From NCBI RefSeq assembly GCF_900129385.1, contig NZ_FQVO01000002.1, positions 248,001 through 312,000 on the forward strand: DNA of 64,000 nt. Direction: 5' to 3'. Below the pieces are notes generated by a model. That model was not told the origin of the DNA. It did no database searches and saw nothing but the letters and a program-made list of their open reading frames with translations. The stretch's first letter is position 1; every line of letters starts with the position of its first letter. The stretch is from Chryseobacterium takakiae (lineage in GTDB: Bacteria; Bacteroidota; Bacteroidia; Flavobacteriales; Weeksellaceae). This document shows, in pieces, positions 44,148 to 54,666 of the stretch. A program made the translations under genes and the position numbers.

Positions 44148-45908
44148 ATGAATATTAAAAATATAATAGAAGAAAAACTTCTGGAAATCATCCTCAATGT
44201 TTATCAACTGAAAGGAATTATGCTGGAAGTTCAGGAAAATAAAACAGAGTTTGAGGGAGATTTTACCATTGTTACTTTTCCTTTGGTAAAACAACTGAAA
44301 AAAAATCCGGAAACCATCGGGACAGAGCTGGGACAGGCTTTAACGGAACAAACCGAACTTCTGGAAAGTTTTAATGTTGTGAAAGGATTCCTGAATGTTA
44401 AGGTTAAAAATCAATTCTTTATTGATAATTTCAGCGCTTTAACGGAAAACTTTGATACCGTAGAAAAGAAGGATTCAACAGTAATGGTGGAATATTCATC
44501 ACCGAATACCAATAAACCTCTTCACCTGGGACATATCAGAAATAATTTATTAGGTTTTTCTGTATCTCAGATTCTTGAAGAAGCCGGATATCATGTGATT
44601 AAAACCCAGATCATCAATGACAGAGGGATCCATATCTGCAAATCAATGCTGGCATGGGAAAAATTCGGAAACGGAGAGACACCGGATTCTACCGGCATAA
44701 AGGGTGATAAATTTGTAGGAAATTATTACGTTAAATTTGACCAGGAATATAAATTGCAAATTGCAGAGCTTCTGGCTCAGGGAATGTCCGAAGAGCAGGC
44801 TAAAAAAGAGGCCCCTTTAATGAAAGAAGCTCAACAGATGCTTCTCGATTGGGAAAACGGCGATGAGCATGTAAGAAATCTTTGGAATGAAATGAATTCA
44901 TGGGTGTACAAAGGATTTGCCGATACCTATAAAAGACTGGGAGTAGATTTTGATCAGGTTCAGTATGAAAGCAATACCTATATCTTAGGAAAAGACCTGA
45001 TTCAGGAAGGACTGGATAAAGGAGTCCTGTATCAGAAAGAGGACGGCTCTGTATGGTGCGATCTTACGGATGAAGGCCTTGATCAAAAATTATTACTACG
45101 TTCAGACGGCACATCAGTGTATATGACCCAGGATTTGGGTACGGCGGTGGAACGTTTTAAACAGAACGATATTCAGAAATTAATTTACACCGTTGGAAAC
45201 GAGCAGGATTATCATTTCCAGGTATTGTTTAAAATCTTAGGAAAATTAGGATATTCGTGGGCAGATCAGCTGTACCATTTATCGTATGGAATGGTGGAGC
45301 TTCCGAACGGAAAAATGAAATCACGTGAAGGAACCGTTGTAGATGCAGATGATCTGATGCAGGAAATGCACAATATTGCAAAAACAGCAGCAGAAGAACT
45401 TGGGAAGCTTGAAACTTTAACAGCAGAGGAAAAAGCTGAAAACTACGAAAACGTAGGAATGGGTGCCTTAAAATATTTCATGCTCAAAGTGGATCCGAAG
45501 AAAAAAATGCTCTTCAATCCGGAAGAAAGTATTGATTTCAACGGAAATACAGGCCCTTTCATTCAGTATACTTTTGCCCGTATTCAATCTTTATTGGCTA
45601 AGGCTGATTTTGGATATAAAGCAGTGGATGGCGTGGTTTTAAATGAATATGAAAAGGCATTGGTTATGCAGCTGGCCAATTATAAAGTTGTCGTTCAGAA
45701 AGCGGCAGAGGTATTAAGCCCTGCGCTGATCGCCAATTATGTGTATGACCTGGTGAAAACCTACAACTCTTTCTACCAGAGCAATCCGATTATGAATCAG
45801 GAGGATGAAAATGTAAAACAGTTGAGATTAAATTTATCAGATCTTACGGCCAAAACCATAAAGAAATCCCTGAATCTTTTGGGAATCAATACGGTAAACA
45901 GAATGTAA
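44148..45908 (+). CDS. argS: Arginyl-tRNA synthetase
   Basis: The 586-residue class I synthetase has the ArgRS N-terminal domain, the HIGH motif as HLGHIRNN near residue 125, the KMSKS-like KMKSREGTVV near residue 388, and a C-terminal all-helical anticodon-binding domain ending INTVNRM. It charges tRNA-Arg. The protein is complete. A very strong hairpin follows. Confidence 0.97.
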   Translation: MNIKNIIEEKLLEIILNVYQLKGIMLEVQENKTEFEGDFTIVTFPLVKQLKKNPETIGTELGQALTEQTELLESFNVVKGFLNVKVKNQFFIDNFSALTENFDTVEKKDSTVMVEYSSPNTNKPLHLGHIRNNLLGFSVSQILEEAGYHVIKTQIINDRGIHICKSMLAWEKFGNGETPDSTGIKGDKFVGNYYVKFDQEYKLQIAELLAQGMSEEQAKKEAPLMKEAQQMLLDWENGDEHVRNLWNEMNSWVYKGFADTYKRLGVDFDQVQYESNTYILGKDLIQEGLDKGVLYQKEDGSVWCDLTDEGLDQKLLLRSDGTSVYMTQDLGTAVERFKQNDIQKLIYTVGNEQDYHFQVLFKILGKLGYSWADQLYHLSYGMVELPNGKMKSREGTVVDADDLMQEMHNIAKTAAEELGKLETLTAEEKAENYENVGMGALKYFMLKVDPKKKMLFNPEESIDFNGNTGPFIQYTFARIQSLLAKADFGYKAVDGVVLNEYEKALVMQLANYKVVVQKAAEVLSPALIANYVYDLVKTYNSFYQSNPIMNQEDENVKQLRLNLSDLTAKTIKKSLNLLGINTVNRM

Positions 45909-45939
45909 ACAACATGATTAATTTCATGTAATGTATAAA

Positions 45940-45977
45940 AAGATGCGCAGGTTCTGGATAAAACCTGCGCATCTTTC
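45940..45977. terminator. Terminator behind argS
   Basis: AGATGCGCAGGTT and AACCTGCGCATCT pair perfectly (13 bp) around an 8-base loop; T-rich on the plus side and A-rich on the other. Confidence 0.9.
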
Positions 45978-46064
45978 ATTCAACTCCTGCGCGCCTTTTC
46001 ATTCTAATGGAGTTACCTTACCATAAGCTCTGCCAGAAGTTCCTGAAAAGTGTCCTTCCTAGAG

Positions 46065-46997
46065 TTATACCTCGGGATGATTTTTCTCAATCTTACTTTC
46101 TTCATACAGTTTAGCATCACTCCATTTCGCATGTTTGGAAGGAATGATCTTGAACCCTCTTTTCAGGGCATATATTTTAGTAAATTCTGCCCCGAAGAAA
46201 ATCAGCATGCAGGAATAATTGATCCACATCATAATCAGGATTACCGTCCCCGCCGCACCGAATGCCGAGGTTGGTTTTGCCGTTCCGAAATACAGGCTCA
46301 GCAGGAATTTTCCCAATGTAAATAAAACAGTGGTAAGAAAAGCACCTCTCCAAACCGGTTTCCAGCTGATTTCCACATCCGGAAGAACCTTAAACATTAA
46401 AGCAAAAAGGATCATGGTAACAACAAATCCAATTATGTAATTGATCAGCTCTACCAGCACATAGGTTTCTACCCCGAAATAATTGGTAATCCAGTTATTA
46501 AGAAGACTGATCAAAGAAGAAAGTACCATAGTAATCATCAGCAAAAAGCCTAAAATAAGGATCATACCCAATGAGTTGGCCCGGTCCAGAAGAAATTTCA
46601 CGAATGCTTTTTTAGGAGCAGGCTGCACATCCCAAAGACTGTTCAGCGAGCGCTGAAGCTGAAAAAATAAGGTGGTGGAACCGAATACCAAAGAACCGAT
46701 TCCTATAATTTTCATAAAAATATTTTCCTTATCCACCAAAGCTCCCGCAATCATATCCTGAACACTCTTGGCTGCGTCCTGTCCCATAATACCGCTGATC
46801 TGGCTGGAGATTTGTCCGCGTATCGCTTCTTCACCAAAGAAGTTGCCGGCGATCCAGATAATAATGATCAGCAGACCCGGAATGGAAAAAATAGCATAAT
46901 AAGCCAGACTTGCAGAGTCATTGGATGCCGAAGATTCATTCCATTTTTTAAATGTTTCGCGCAGTGCTTCCCAGAAAAATTTTATTCTTTTTATCAT
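46065..46997 (-). CDS. YihY/BrkB-family membrane protein
   Basis: The 310-residue protein has six membrane helices with the family signature SASNDSASLAYYAIFSIPGLLII near the start and RGAFLTTVLFTLGKFLLSLYFG later. Start at 46997 (MIKRIKFFW) is preferred; the ATG at 47030 would overlap the tamL stop. The family (once thought to be RNase BN) has no settled function. It lies 10 bp downstream of tamL and is probably cotranscribed with it. Confidence 0.88.
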   Translation of the reverse strand: MIKRIKFFWEALRETFKKWNESSASNDSASLAYYAIFSIPGLLIIIIWIAGNFFGEEAIRGQISSQISGIMGQDAAKSVQDMIAGALVDKENIFMKIIGIGSLVFGSTTLFFQLQRSLNSLWDVQPAPKKAFVKFLLDRANSLGMILILGFLLMITMVLSSLISLLNNWITNYFGVETYVLVELINYIIGFVVTMILFALMFKVLPDVEISWKPVWRGAFLTTVLFTLGKFLLSLYFGTAKPTSAFGAAGTVILIMMWINYSCMLIFFGAEFTKIYALKRGFKIIPSKHAKWSDAKLYEESKIEKNHPEV

Positions 46998-47007
46998 GTA
47001 TAAAAAT

Positions 47008-49332
47008 TTAGAAAGGATACCCGATTGCAATGTTCAGAATAAGATTATCTTTTCTCCAGCTGGAATCTCCGAAATTAATCTTATCAAAAGTCCAGCGGTC
47101 GCCTCTTTCATAATAAGGCACTCTCAATGGCATTGCAAGGTCGAGTCTCAGAATTAAAATAGAGAAATCAAGTCTCAGACCAACTCCGGCTCCCACGGCA
47201 ATTTCACTTAAAAATTCTTTGGAAAATTTCGCGCCAGGCCTGTCTGTATCTTCATTTACCAGCCAAACGTTTCCTGCATCTGCAAAGACGGCAACATTTA
47301 AAAATTTGTATAAATTAGCTCGGTATTCTGCATTCAGCTCCAATTTTATATCTCCGGACTGATCAAAATAATATCCGGATTCAATGGTTCTGGGATCAAA
47401 ACTTCCCGGCCCCAACGTTCTTGCACGGAATGCTCTCACACTGTTGCTTCCCCCGGAAAAGAACTGCCTTGAAAAAGGAATATATTCTGAATTTCCGTAA
47501 GGATAGGCAACGCCGGCAATAGCACGGGTCGCAAGGGATGTTTTTTCATTGAATTTATGATAAAACCTGAAGTCATTCTCAATTTTGGCGTATTGGCTGA
47601 AAGGGACTCCGAAAATGCTTTTCTCTTTGTCTTTCTTTACGTTCGCGCCGGTCAATAAGCCTGTAATATTTCCTGCCAGATCAAGGGTTCCTTTATAATA
47701 AATCGTATTCGCTTTCGGCAGCATGGTGTTGGTATAGGTGTATGAATATGTTGGGCCAAAAATAAGCTGGCGTTCAACTACTCTTCTCATTGCATCACTT
47801 TTTTGCGAAATTGAATCATATAACGGAGTTATATTGGCAGGAGAAACGTAAGTAATATCCAGGATTTTCAGATCGTGTTCCTTTCTTGCATTTTCTTTCC
47901 ATACATATCCAAAAGAGCCAGTAAAGGTATTTAACGTGTAATATTCCGTACGGTTCTGGAATTCATAGCCCAGCGTAATGTTCGTTCTAGGAACAAAAGC
48001 ACTGGAAGAATTAAATCTGAATGGCGCCACAATTCTCGGAATGGAAAGCTGTACATTCGATCCTGCCCTGAAAATATTTTTGGCGTTTTCCGGCCCGCCG
48101 ATCTGCACATCAAATGCACCGTACACCGATGCTTTGAACTGTTCCGCACCTCTGAAAAAGTTGCGGTGTGTCCAGTTGAGGTTAAGCTCACTTCCTGCGT
48201 AATTGGCAGAGTTGGTTCTTCCCAGCGCTTCCAGGCGGAGCGATTGAAGTTCCCTCGGAGTTAATAAATAATAGGCGTCAAATTTATGTTGCAAAGAATC
48301 TGAAACCTCGAATTCATTTTTTACAAATTTAAATACCCCTAAACTGATCAGTCTGTTCAACGTAAGGTTATGATTGGTACGGTTGTAAAGATCTCCTCTT
48401 TTGAAATACAAAGCACGGTCAAAAATTTTCGGTTTGAATTTATGTTCGGGATCGATAACGTAAATGTCTTCATGAGCATATTTCTGAAGAGAATCCGGAT
48501 TCATCGGCACACTGTATTTTCCTTCTTTTACATCCCGGATGTTATAATTCGGGAAAACAACTACTTTGTCTATACTGAACTGCTGGGTGGAAAGATCCGG
48601 AGTGTTGTCTTTCAGTTTTACATTCAGCTCTACCTTGTGGTTTTTGCTTATCGTGCTATCTGCCTGAACAATAATATTGTCGGGATGAAAATAATAAAAA
48701 CCGCGTTCTTTCAAACCATTGTCAATGCGTTCCCTTTCGGATTTTATTACATCCAGGTCAAAAGGCTGTCCTTTCTTTAGTAAAGTTTTATCAGTAAGAT
48801 TCTGAATTTCTCTGTTAACCAGTGTTGAATCCTGCTGGAATTTCACATCGCTGATAAGATATCTTGCTCCGGGACGCAATGTGTAAATTACTTTTGCTTT
48901 CTTATTACGGGAAACCGTATCATAAGTAGCATTAGCATTAAAATATCCCTGGTTTTCAGAATAATTTTCAATGATATCTTTGTTAAATTCACGGTCTACA
49001 TCACCAAGCAGCACGGGTTTTTCACCCACTTTATACTTCAGCCAGTAATTGAATCCTTTTTCTTTTTTAGGCTCTTTGGCAATATTATAGAAAAAAAGTT
49101 TTGGCCTTAAACCTAAAAAACTGGAATTGGGCTTAGGGGTGAGATTGTCTTCCAAAGCGGATTTAAGATTTTTTTTCTCCTTCTTGGAAATCGTATCATT
49201 TTCGATATTTATTTCCGCTCCCGTATAAAGCATTTCGCCTTCCTTCAGATATCTCGTATTACACGAAACTACCGCAGAAGCCATCCCGAATGTTAATGCA
49301 TATTTGAAGTAGGTATGATAGTTTTTTTTCAT
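47008..49332 (-). CDS. tamL: TamL, lipoprotein-type BamA/TamA-family barrel
   Basis: The 774-residue outer-membrane protein has an N-terminal lipobox-like VVSC (Cys24), three POTRA-like domains (about residues 30-350), and a 16-strand barrel with the Omp85 signature (GGSNSVRAFRARTLGPGSF near residue 630) ending AIGYPF. The lipidated TamA version paired with TamB is typical of Bacteroidota. It helps assemble or move lipids and proteins across the periplasm. It begins one base from the tamB stop, so both are translated from one mRNA. Confidence 0.9.
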   Translation of the reverse strand: MKKNYHTYFKYALTFGMASAVVSCNTRYLKEGEMLYTGAEINIENDTISKKEKKNLKSALEDNLTPKPNSSFLGLRPKLFFYNIAKEPKKEKGFNYWLKYKVGEKPVLLGDVDREFNKDIIENYSENQGYFNANATYDTVSRNKKAKVIYTLRPGARYLISDVKFQQDSTLVNREIQNLTDKTLLKKGQPFDLDVIKSERERIDNGLKERGFYYFHPDNIIVQADSTISKNHKVELNVKLKDNTPDLSTQQFSIDKVVVFPNYNIRDVKEGKYSVPMNPDSLQKYAHEDIYVIDPEHKFKPKIFDRALYFKRGDLYNRTNHNLTLNRLISLGVFKFVKNEFEVSDSLQHKFDAYYLLTPRELQSLRLEALGRTNSANYAGSELNLNWTHRNFFRGAEQFKASVYGAFDVQIGGPENAKNIFRAGSNVQLSIPRIVAPFRFNSSSAFVPRTNITLGYEFQNRTEYYTLNTFTGSFGYVWKENARKEHDLKILDITYVSPANITPLYDSISQKSDAMRRVVERQLIFGPTYSYTYTNTMLPKANTIYYKGTLDLAGNITGLLTGANVKKDKEKSIFGVPFSQYAKIENDFRFYHKFNEKTSLATRAIAGVAYPYGNSEYIPFSRQFFSGGSNSVRAFRARTLGPGSFDPRTIESGYYFDQSGDIKLELNAEYRANLYKFLNVAVFADAGNVWLVNEDTDRPGAKFSKEFLSEIAVGAGVGLRLDFSILILRLDLAMPLRVPYYERGDRWTFDKINFGDSSWRKDNLILNIAIGYPF

Positions 49333-52300
49333 TTATTTAAATTCTACAGCTTGATTCTGGTTGTTTTTTCTTCTTTCCTTTTGCTTCTTCTCTTTTCTGG
49401 ATCTTTGGAAAATATCGCGGAATTTGTCATAATCCAGCGTAATGATAAATCCTAATCCGGTCTCCACGATCTGTCCCTGAAGCGCTACCTGGTATTCATT
49501 TTTACGATAGGCCCGAAGCATATATCTTCCGTCTTTGGATAAACTATAATCTACAGTTACGTCTCCCGCGATGTTGGTCATATTTTCATTCTGACGGGCT
49601 TCTCCCTCCAATCCGAAATTGCTTCCTACCGAAACTTTCAGCCTGTCGTTCAGTAGTTTTTTACTGATGTCAACATTCAGGTCGGTTCTGGTATTCTGGG
49701 TTCCTGTGGAATAATCTTCTGAGGATTCCAGGTCAAAATTCAGGTCAACTCCTTTGATGAGATCAGAAGCAAGATTATTCAATTGCTGTGAAAGAATTTT
49801 ACTTACACTTTGTCTGGCCATCATTTCCCCGGAAAGTCCTGCTCCGGATTCAAAAGGATTTTCACCGATGAACCTATTCAGTAACAACAAAGCAAAAACC
49901 TGTTTGTTCATCTCGGATTCCTGGGTTCTCAGCTGCGCCAGTTTCTGGTCTACAATATCGGTAACGTTGGAAGAAACTGCGTTGTTTTTCTCATCGGTAG
50001 TAATATCGAACGTAATAACAGGTTTCAGCAATTCACCCTGCATTTTCAATAAGGTATTGAAAGGGATTCTCTGCTTAAACTGATTCAATGTTGATGCTTC
50101 TTCGCCGCTGATCTGCTGTTCTACGAGATCAATCGGGGCGGCTTCTGTTTTATAGACGGCTGTAATATCGAGTGTAGCGGTAGTCGGTTCGCCGGTCCAG
50201 GTAATGGTACTCCCTTTCTGGATATCGAATTTTCTTTTTAAAACACTTACCGTCATTTCATAGCTTCCGGATTCCACTTCATAAACACCTACTAAAGTTG
50301 TTTTCCCTGAAGGATCGATTCCTCCCGTCAATTCTGCTTCCCCCTGAAGTTTTACGAAATCTCCGTTTGCTTTATCAATGAGTAATGAAAGTTTTGCTTC
50401 TTTGCTCAGCTCAATATTGACGTTCACATCCATTCCTTTAATCCTGCTTTGAGAATTTGAAGAATCTGCCTTGATGGTTTTATTTAAAGCGACCTGATCC
50501 TGATCAATAAATTCAACAATGCCTTCTCTTTCCTGTAAAGTGGGAGAGGACTGCGGAAGGACAAATGTAAAATCGGTATCGTCAGCAACAGACAGACGTC
50601 CGTCCACTTTCGGTAAGTCTAAATTTCCGCGAACCTGTAAAGCGGCATCAATAGAAAGAATTCCATACATTATGGCTTCGTTGGATTTTTCTGAATTCAC
50701 GACCTTGAAATCTTTAGCATTCAGGTCAAGATTAAAGGCAAAATCCCTGTACGTCTGGGTAAGAACCTGTCCGTCGATATTCATAGAATTTCCGTCCCTG
50801 TCATTGATTTTAAAATTGTTAAATTCAATACCGCGGCTTGTAAAATCAATTTCATCATTCAGCTTTCTGAAATCACTTCCTGTTTTGGCAATTTCAAGTC
50901 CGGCATCATTGAATTTTACTTTGCCTAAAATATTCGGTTGCGAAGAAGTTCCTGTGATTTTCAGGTTTCCGGAAATATAACCTTCCGTGTTGGTGATGGC
51001 GTTCATAGAAAAACCCTGTACGGATTTCATCTGAAGCTGGTTGATCGCCATATTCAGGTCAAAGGTGCTTGAAGAAGTGTTGTAATCTCCTACAATTTTT
51101 ACATCATTATTATTTCCGGAAAGCGCAATATCCGCATTGAGAACTTTTGGTGAAGTATTATTCACTTTTACCGCAAGGTTTCCTACAGGATTTTCATAAA
51201 CAATAAGATCTGAAATATTTAAATCTGAAGTAAACGTCATGTTTTTTGTAAGATCACGCAGCTGTGCCGTTCCGTTGATATTTCCTCTTGCCAGCAAGGT
51301 GTCTTTTTTAATAAGCTCGGTAATGGTTTCTATTTTAAAATCCTTTAGAGAAACATTTAAGGGTGCGTTCGGAGACTGCGTTTCAGATTGTAAGAGGATC
51401 TCGCTGCCTCCTTTAGAAAGCCTGAAATTATCCGCCAAAATACCGGCATTGCTGATCTGGATTTTATTTCCTTCAGCTACATTCCAGTCGGTGTAATTGA
51501 GTTTTAATCCATCCGGATTGAGGGAAATTTCCGTAATATCGTTCATGGATTTTGCATTACCGGCAATCAGGAACTGCGTTGCATCTTTTGCATCTTTGGT
51601 GGTGATGTTGTAATTGATGGTATTTTCGGCAATATTTCCTCCGACATTTACTTTATTTAATGCAAAACTGGAACTTTTCAATGATGCAACATTCAGATTG
51701 TACTGCAATGCCTGATTTTCATTCGTAACCTGCAATCTTGCATTTTCAATAGAGTTTTCACCGTATAAAACCTGCGGAATCTGTCCGTCGACTTCTATTT
51801 TCTGAGAATCTGCATCATAATTTCCTGTAATATTGATGGTTTCAAAACTTTTCAGCTCCGGTACAAATTTTCTGATGAGGTCGTCATTTTTAATTTTAGC
51901 ATTAAAGGTAAAAAACTGTCCGGCCTCGATTTTTTGATTTTTTGCAGGCTTTTGAAACTGATAATATTGGTTGATGGTCTGGCTTAAAGCTCCAAATATC
52001 TGGGTAAGCCTGTATTTTCCTCTCAGCTCCACATCAGCAATCTGCGAATTGAAAATGATATTGGTAGAATCTGCAGTGGACGATGCTTTCAGATTGATTT
52101 CCTGAACAGGATAGATTTCTTTGGTATCCGAAAAGGCAAAATCTTTTAAATTCAGATATCCGTTCAGATGATCCGGATCTAAATTGGTAAAATCTCCGTC
52201 TATTTTCCCTGCAAGAATCATCTGGTCTTTATAGAATCCCAGCTTGTTAAGATCAAGTTTCAATATATTTCCGTTTACCTTTACTGTAGGATTCTTTTCG

Positions 52301-54369
52301 TTATACACTCCGGATGCCGTAAGCTGCATGTTGGCATTAGGATCTTTGGAATTTAAAACAATATTGTAAGCGCCATGTCGTATTTTTCCGGTAAGATTCA
52401 TGTTCTGATAGCGATAACCTTTGTACACTGCGGATGCAACATGTCCTCTCAGGTCTGCATTGGCATTTTTGAAATCGAAGCTTTCGCCTTTCGCATAAAT
52501 CTGCGCAGAAACAGAACCGATGTCTTTATTTTTAATAATTTTTCCGATCTGTAATCCCTGAAGATTGGCCTTTACATCATACAGTTCACGGTTTTTTCTG
52601 CGCATATCCACTTTTGCATTTACAGATGCATTTCCTAAAGTAGAGTAGAGGTTCAGGTTGGCATCTACAATTTTAGTTGTTCCTTTTGCGGTCCCTTTAA
52701 TGCTCATATTCGAAGGTAGGGCAATATTGGAAGGAATGGTATTCTTCGGAACGAGATTATAAATCGTTTTTGCTGAAGATGATAATTCGGCAATTCTGAG
52801 GTCGTAATATAAATTATCGGGATTGGTAGCGTTTTTAATTCTTCCTGATGCTGCTACTCTCAGCTGATCAATACCTGATACTTTAAGATTGTTGATCAGA
52901 AGATCGTTTACATTGCCTTTTACATTGGCATTAACATTTAAAACAGCATTTGGATATCTGTTAAATGGTGAAGTATTTCTTAAATTAGGAGCCAGATTCA
53001 GAATATCCGCAAAACCTACTTTTGAATCTTTAATATTTGCTGAAATTTTAACAGCTCCAAGATTTGAAGAGAGCTGTTCAATAGAATTATAATTTAAAAC
53101 CACCTCATCACGCAAAATCGTTCTTGAAGTTTCCAGGTAAAGATCTTTTAAATAAGCTTCTTTTTCGTTGTATACGAAATCGGTGTTGAATTCACGGATA
53201 TCTAATCCTCTTGCTTCCTGAATTTCAGCAGAATTTACCGATCCTGCAAAAGTGTTATTTTGCATTTTGAATTTTCTTACCTCCACATTAAGCTTTGAAA
53301 AATTCAGGTGGTTAAAATCCATTCCCTGTCTGGTAGGCGCAATAGCAGTATTGTTATAAGCTACTTTTACGTCATTAAGAACAAGTTTTCCCAACAAAAG
53401 ACTAAGTGCTTTCTGCTGTTCGGACGTTTTAGGATCTTTAGATTCATCATTTTTTGGATTGGCATTTTTAGAGGGAAGATAAAGATTGGCATTGATGTTG
53501 GCGCCGGAAAGAAATACATTGTCTACATCATAGGCATTATTTTCAAGATCAAGTTTGTTGACCTTTGTACTGAGCTCTTTAAACAAAACTTTGGCAAAGG
53601 TTTTGGTATTGTCGTCCCCGTAATCGATATCGAAATTGGTGAGTTTTATTCCTTTTAATCCGATCTGCATCGGCTTTTTATTGTTAAGCGAATCTACTTT
53701 CTTTTCAACTTTTTTGGAAACTTCTTCTACGAGATCCTGCTTGAGTTTAAGTTTCAAGCCGTCCAGATTAATATCATTAACGGCATAAGAATTATTCTGA
53801 AGATCAAAAGTTTTTACTCTCGTATCAAAAGATTTGAAGTAGACCTTAATATCATTACGCGACTGTTGATCATTGAAGGTAACCCCAATGTCTTTAAGCT
53901 TGATTTTATCTAAAGAAATAATAAAAGGTTTTGAAGGACTTTCTTCTTTGTCGGTAGTTGCAAATGCATCAAGGATATAATCGAAATTGAATGTGCCGTC
54001 CGGTTTCCTCACCACATTCGCGCGGGCGCCTTCCAGCTCAACGGATGTGATGTCTGCGGTAGAACTGATCAGCTTCATCATATTCAAGCCTACATCCAGC
54101 TTTTTTACGGCGAGTAGGGTATCGATATTCTGACCTTTTAAATAAAGATTTTCCATAACAAGGCTGTTCGGAAATCCTATGTAAACCCTTTCCAGGCTTA
54201 CTTTTGTTTTGATTTTTTTTTCTAGGTAAACAACCAGTTTGTCTTTAACGAAGTTCTGAACGGCGGGAAGCCTTAAGCTAAGAATAAGTAATACAATAAA
54301 TACCAAAATAGATATAATGGTAATGACAAAACGCCGAAAGAGTTTTCTTTTGTTGATTTTCAGTTTCAA
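49333..54369 (-). CDS. tamB: Translocation/assembly protein TamB
   Basis: The 1678-residue protein is anchored by an N-terminal helix (FVITIISILVFIVLLILSL) followed by about 1400 residues of AsmA-like beta taco repeats, and the C-terminal TamB domain (DUF490; region about 1250-1678, with LLLLNRFIGENPF). The long beta groove is thought to carry phospholipids between membranes. The Lys-rich tail ends QNQAVEFK. It is immediately upstream of tamL. Confidence 0.93.
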   Translation of the reverse strand: MKLKINKRKLFRRFVITIISILVFIVLLILSLRLPAVQNFVKDKLVVYLEKKIKTKVSLERVYIGFPNSLVMENLYLKGQNIDTLLAVKKLDVGLNMMKLISSTADITSVELEGARANVVRKPDGTFNFDYILDAFATTDKEESPSKPFIISLDKIKLKDIGVTFNDQQSRNDIKVYFKSFDTRVKTFDLQNNSYAVNDINLDGLKLKLKQDLVEEVSKKVEKKVDSLNNKKPMQIGLKGIKLTNFDIDYGDDNTKTFAKVLFKELSTKVNKLDLENNAYDVDNVFLSGANINANLYLPSKNANPKNDESKDPKTSEQQKALSLLLGKLVLNDVKVAYNNTAIAPTRQGMDFNHLNFSKLNVEVRKFKMQNNTFAGSVNSAEIQEARGLDIREFNTDFVYNEKEAYLKDLYLETSRTILRDEVVLNYNSIEQLSSNLGAVKISANIKDSKVGFADILNLAPNLRNTSPFNRYPNAVLNVNANVKGNVNDLLINNLKVSGIDQLRVAASGRIKNATNPDNLYYDLRIAELSSSAKTIYNLVPKNTIPSNIALPSNMSIKGTAKGTTKIVDANLNLYSTLGNASVNAKVDMRRKNRELYDVKANLQGLQIGKIIKNKDIGSVSAQIYAKGESFDFKNANADLRGHVASAVYKGYRYQNMNLTGKIRHGAYNIVLNSKDPNANMQLTASGVYNEKNPTVKVNGNILKLDLNKLGFYKDQMILAGKIDGDFTNLDPDHLNGYLNLKDFAFSDTKEIYPVQEINLKASSTADSTNIIFNSQIADVELRGKYRLTQIFGALSQTINQYYQFQKPAKNQKIEAGQFFTFNAKIKNDDLIRKFVPELKSFETINITGNYDADSQKIEVDGQIPQVLYGENSIENARLQVTNENQALQYNLNVASLKSSSFALNKVNVGGNIAENTINYNITTKDAKDATQFLIAGNAKSMNDITEISLNPDGLKLNYTDWNVAEGNKIQISNAGILADNFRLSKGGSEILLQSETQSPNAPLNVSLKDFKIETITELIKKDTLLARGNINGTAQLRDLTKNMTFTSDLNISDLIVYENPVGNLAVKVNNTSPKVLNADIALSGNNNDVKIVGDYNTSSSTFDLNMAINQLQMKSVQGFSMNAITNTEGYISGNLKITGTSSQPNILGKVKFNDAGLEIAKTGSDFRKLNDEIDFTSRGIEFNNFKINDRDGNSMNIDGQVLTQTYRDFAFNLDLNAKDFKVVNSEKSNEAIMYGILSIDAALQVRGNLDLPKVDGRLSVADDTDFTFVLPQSSPTLQEREGIVEFIDQDQVALNKTIKADSSNSQSRIKGMDVNVNIELSKEAKLSLLIDKANGDFVKLQGEAELTGGIDPSGKTTLVGVYEVESGSYEMTVSVLKRKFDIQKGSTITWTGEPTTATLDITAVYKTEAAPIDLVEQQISGEEASTLNQFKQRIPFNTLLKMQGELLKPVITFDITTDEKNNAVSSNVTDIVDQKLAQLRTQESEMNKQVFALLLLNRFIGENPFESGAGLSGEMMARQSVSKILSQQLNNLASDLIKGVDLNFDLESSEDYSTGTQNTRTDLNVDISKKLLNDRLKVSVGSNFGLEGEARQNENMTNIAGDVTVDYSLSKDGRYMLRAYRKNEYQVALQGQIVETGLGFIITLDYDKFRDIFQRSRKEKKQKERRKNNQNQAVEFK

Positions 54370-54544
54370 GAGTGATTGGGTTTAAAACAAATATAGCAAT
54401 ACTAATCGTACTGCTCATCTGTTGTGGTACCCTTTGCGTATGCAAAAATCCTGCCTTGACTGCCAATCTAATGGAATTTAGTTTAGTTGAGTGTCAAGTG
54501 AATAGTTGATGCTGACAGTCAAAGCCCGGATTTATGTGTTTAAA

Positions 54545-54630
54545 AAGCCCCCTTTTTGTTCATTTCATAATTGAAAAGGTTAGCAAAAATGAATTTATAA
54601 ATGTTAGTTCAGTTAATAAAAAGGGGGCTT
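54545..54630 (-). terminator. Long-loop hairpin behind ccoP
   Basis: AAGCCCCCTTTTT (54545-54557) and its exact complement (54618-54630) enclose 60 bases that contain a further TTCATTT/AAATGAA stem. On the minus strand the stem ends in GGGGGCTTTTT, so it looks like an elaborate terminator of the cco operon. The rest of the 54370-54666 gap holds no gene. Confidence 0.6.
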
Positions 54631-54666
54631 GGCATGGTTTAAGATAATATGTTGAGATTAAAAGTT

